NCBI GenBank assembly: GCA_946480995.1
Contig: CAMLMF010000178.1
Span: 1 to 5,901 of the forward strand
DNA: 5,901 nucleotides
Source of the DNA: an uncultured Bdellovibrio sp.
GTDB taxonomy: Bacteria; Bdellovibrionota; Bdellovibrionia; Bdellovibrionales; Bdellovibrionaceae
Reading direction: 5' to 3'
Shown here in pieces: positions 3,916 through 5,901 of this stretch (position 1 is the first letter of the stretch; each line of letters begins with the position of its first letter). A program made the translations under genes and the position numbers. The notes under the pieces were generated by a model. That model had not been told where the DNA came from, did not search any database, and saw only the letters and a program-made list of their open reading frames with translations.

Positions 3916-5901
3916 TTATTTAGCGTTGGCCTGCTTCGGCACCGCCAGGGATTTCCCCTCTTGGAGCTGAATCAGATCCAGAAGAACACTCTCAGCTTCC
4001 TGGATGTCAGGGCGCTTAAGATATTCTTCATTCTTTTTCGCTTTACTAGCCGTTTTCTTTGATTTCTCTTTTTTCTCTTTTTCGTTTTTATCTTTTAGCA
4101 CTTCGCTCACACGGATCACTTTGCCGCGGGCTTTGGCTTTATTTAATTCATCGACGATCTTTTTGAACTCATCGTTTTTCGCAACACGCTCTGAAGATCT
4201 ATCTTTTAGAGTTTTCATCCATTCAGGTTTCAACTCTTTCCACGCGCCCGTGCCTTCTTTGACGTAAGCATCCGGAGAAATAAACGCGTCGATCGTTTTC
4301 GGCGGCAATGAATAATCCATCGATTTTTCACCGATGTCGTCAGTGCTGTAAGGACCTGGCAAAACTAGGTCTGCGTCCACACCACGATGTTGCGTTGATT
4401 TACCAGATGGCACGAAGAACATACCGACAGTTACTTTGATCGCGCCTAAGTTATTTGGAATCGGCAATACGGATTGCACGCTGCCTTTACCATAGGTGTG
4501 GTCACCACCAACGATCACCGCACGTTTATAGTCTTGCAAAGTCCCAGACACGATTTCTGAAGCCGAGGCAGAGATACGGCTGGTTAATACAACCAGCGGT
4601 CCCGCCCAGTCCACTGTTGGATCTGTGTCTGCAAGAGCTGACTCCGCACGGCCTTCGTTTTTCGAAGACTGTTTTACGACGTTACCTGTTTTAAAGAAAA
4701 GACCTGCAATTTTAACCGCGTCCTCTAAAGATCCGCCCCCGTTCATGGAAAGATCCAGAACCAGACCGTCGGCTTTTTTATCGTTGGCTTCTTTAACTAA
4801 TTTTTTCATGTCCGCTGCAGAAGATCTGCCGCCACGACGAGAATCCGCATAGAAAGATGGGAAGTTGATAATCCCGATTTTTTTCTTCTGACCGTCGACT
4901 TCTTTATCGATGAAGTTGATGGACGCTGCTTCGTCTTCAAGATTTACTTTTTCACGAGTTAATGTGACATCAAAGCGTTTTTTACCATCGCCTGACTTAC
5001 GCAAAATCGTCAAACGCACTTTTGTGCCTTTGTTACCGCGGATCTTTTTAACAACTTCTTTTAGATCCATGTCGATCACGTTATCCATCGGACCTTTTTC
5101 TTGGCCGACAGCAACGATTTTATCTTGAGGTTCAATCAAACCCGATTTCGCAGCAGCTCCCCCTGGTACAAGCTGTTCAACCACTGTGAAGCCATCTTGC
5201 GAGGAAAGTGTTGCGCCAATACCTTCAAGAGACAAACGCATTTGAATTTCAAAATCTTCTAAAACATCACGCGAAAAGAAACTTGAGTGCGGATCTAAAG
5301 CACGCGCAAAAGAATCTAAATATCCAGAAAACAAATCGTCTTGTGTTGTCTCTGCTGTACGTTTAGCGGCGCGCTCGTAATTTTTCACTACGTTCTTTTT
5401 CGCTTCATCCATTTTCATATCTGTCGCCAAATAATTGCCGATTTGGAATTGGATGTATTTTTTTAGGTATTCATTGGCTTCGGCGGTGTCCTTAGGCCAT
5501 TCCTTTTTTTCCGGGTCGAAAACGAATTCCGTTTTTTCATCGAACTTAAAATCTTTACCTAAGTATTTTTTAACGAATTCAGCGCGATCGTTCACACGAT
5601 CAACCACGATTTTTTGCGATTGATCTAAGAACGCACAGTCGCGATTTTTCGTTTTTTCGAAAACATTGCCTGCTAATTTTTTGATTTGTTCAACGTCTGC
5701 TGAAGTCAGATAAATTTTTGAAGGATCTAAACGCTTCAGATATTGCTCGATCACTCGTGTTTGCAATTCTGCATCACGGTTTGTGTACTTCACGTGATTA
5801 GCCAAGAAACCTTGTTCAATCACTGTTAAGTAACGACACTCCAAACCTTCTTTGAGCTGTGCAGTGGCCAATGAACTGACTGCCAATGAACCCGCAATAA
5901 T
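3916..5901 (-). CDS. Carboxy-terminal processing protease, Prc/Tsp type (start outside window)
   Basis: This is an S41-family serine protease of the periplasm that cleaves substrates from unstructured C-termini. Numbering starts at the codon at 5901. Residues 1-14 (IIAGSLAVSSLATA) are the end of a signal peptide, so the true start lies beyond the window and the TTG at 5886 is internal. A Tsp-like N-terminal helical domain covers about 20-210 (LDPSKIYL near 58). A PDZ domain follows at about 215-317, with the GIGA carboxylate-binding loop. The S41 protease core covers about 340-516. In SASASE the middle serine is S446, the expected nucleophile, with K472 in YGKGSVQ and Q476 completing the Ser-Lys-Gln set known from Prc. 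A Prc-type C-terminal region follows (DYSLPP near 529). A lysine/glutamate-rich stretch lies at about 603-623. About 661 visible residues compares with about 680 for E. coli Prc. The gene ends in a strong terminator. Confidence 0.95.
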   Translation of the reverse strand: MIAGSLAVSSLATAQLKEGLECRYLTVIEQGFLANHVKYTNRDAELQTRVIEQYLKRLDPSKIYLTSADVEQIKKLAGNVFEKTKNRDCAFLDQSQKIVVDRVNDRAEFVKKYLGKDFKFDEKTEFVFDPEKKEWPKDTAEANEYLKKYIQFQIGNYLATDMKMDEAKKNVVKNYERAAKRTAETTQDDLFSGYLDSFARALDPHSSFFSRDVLEDFEIQMRLSLEGIGATLSSQDGFTVVEQLVPGGAAAKSGLIEPQDKIVAVGQEKGPMDNVIDMDLKEVVKKIRGNKGTKVRLTILRKSGDGKKRFDVTLTREKVNLEDEAASINFIDKEVDGQKKKIGIINFPSFYADSRRGGRSSAADMKKLVKEANDKKADGLVLDLSMNGGGSLEDAVKIAGLFFKTGNVVKQSSKNEGRAESALADTDPTVDWAGPLVVLTSRISASASEIVSGTLQDYKRAVIVGGDHTYGKGSVQSVLPIPNNLGAIKVTVGMFFVPSGKSTQHRGVDADLVLPGPYSTDDIGEKSMDYSLPPKTIDAFISPDAYVKEGTGAWKELKPEWMKTLKDRSSERVAKNDEFKKIVDELNKAKARGKVIRVSEVLKDKNEKEKKEKSKKTASKAKKNEEYLKRPDIQEAESVLLDLIQLQEGKSLAVPKQANAK

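Noticed and set aside
4004..4267. Ser/Phe-rich open frame on the + strand
   Set aside because: It is the antisense shadow of the Lys/Glu-rich tail of the protease.
5884..5886. TTG as the start of the protease gene
   Set aside because: The frame stays open to the window edge and encodes the hydrophobic part of a signal peptide upstream of it, so the real start lies outside.
1..5901. CRISPR array or phage/defence cluster
   Set aside because: No regularly spaced direct repeats, and no genes resembling Cas, integrase, restriction or phage proteins.

Overview
The window looks like chromosomal DNA from a Bdellovibrio-like predatory bacterium (Bdellovibrionota). The main pointer is the regulator at 1023-1838, which belongs to the TIGR02147/DUF4423 type, known mostly from Bdellovibrio relatives and Fibrobacter. 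The run of unrelated, singly transcribed genes for exported proteins and lipoproteins fits the same group. This assignment is an inference; no rRNA or other firm marker is present.

Layout. 1-412 (+) is the 3' part of a small cysteine-rich exported protein. It ends at a hairpin (438-475) that can terminate transcription in both directions and is shared with a convergent lipoprotein gene at 495-917 (-). That lipoprotein gene is divergent from the TIGR02147-type regulator at 1023-1838 (+). The spacer between them (918-1022) holds an extended -10 promoter so close to the regulator's ATG that the mRNA should be leaderless, plus two similar 15-bp dyads, one lying on that promoter. The regulator converges with a secreted 357-residue protein at 1835-2908 (-), and the two stop codons overlap by 4 bp. 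A second divergent spacer (2909-3051) leads to a small exported cysteine-containing protein at 3052-3528 (+), followed by its own terminator (3573-3605).

3529-3915 has no convincing gene. It holds that terminator, a stretch with an unexplained start-less open frame (3596-3714), and a 151-bp highly structured element (3720-3870) bounded by perfect 26-bp inverted repeats. The U-tract of the next gene's terminator lies inside the right-hand repeat. The rest (3916-5901, -) is nearly all of a Prc/Tsp-type carboxy-terminal processing protease with its catalytic Ser/Lys/Gln visible; its signal peptide runs off the window.

The genes do not form one operon. Five of the six encode exported proteins, and the sixth is a DNA-binding regulator. 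The most plausible functional unit is the divergent lipoprotein/regulator pair with its repeated dyads. The most unusual DNA is the inverted-repeat element downstream of the protease gene.
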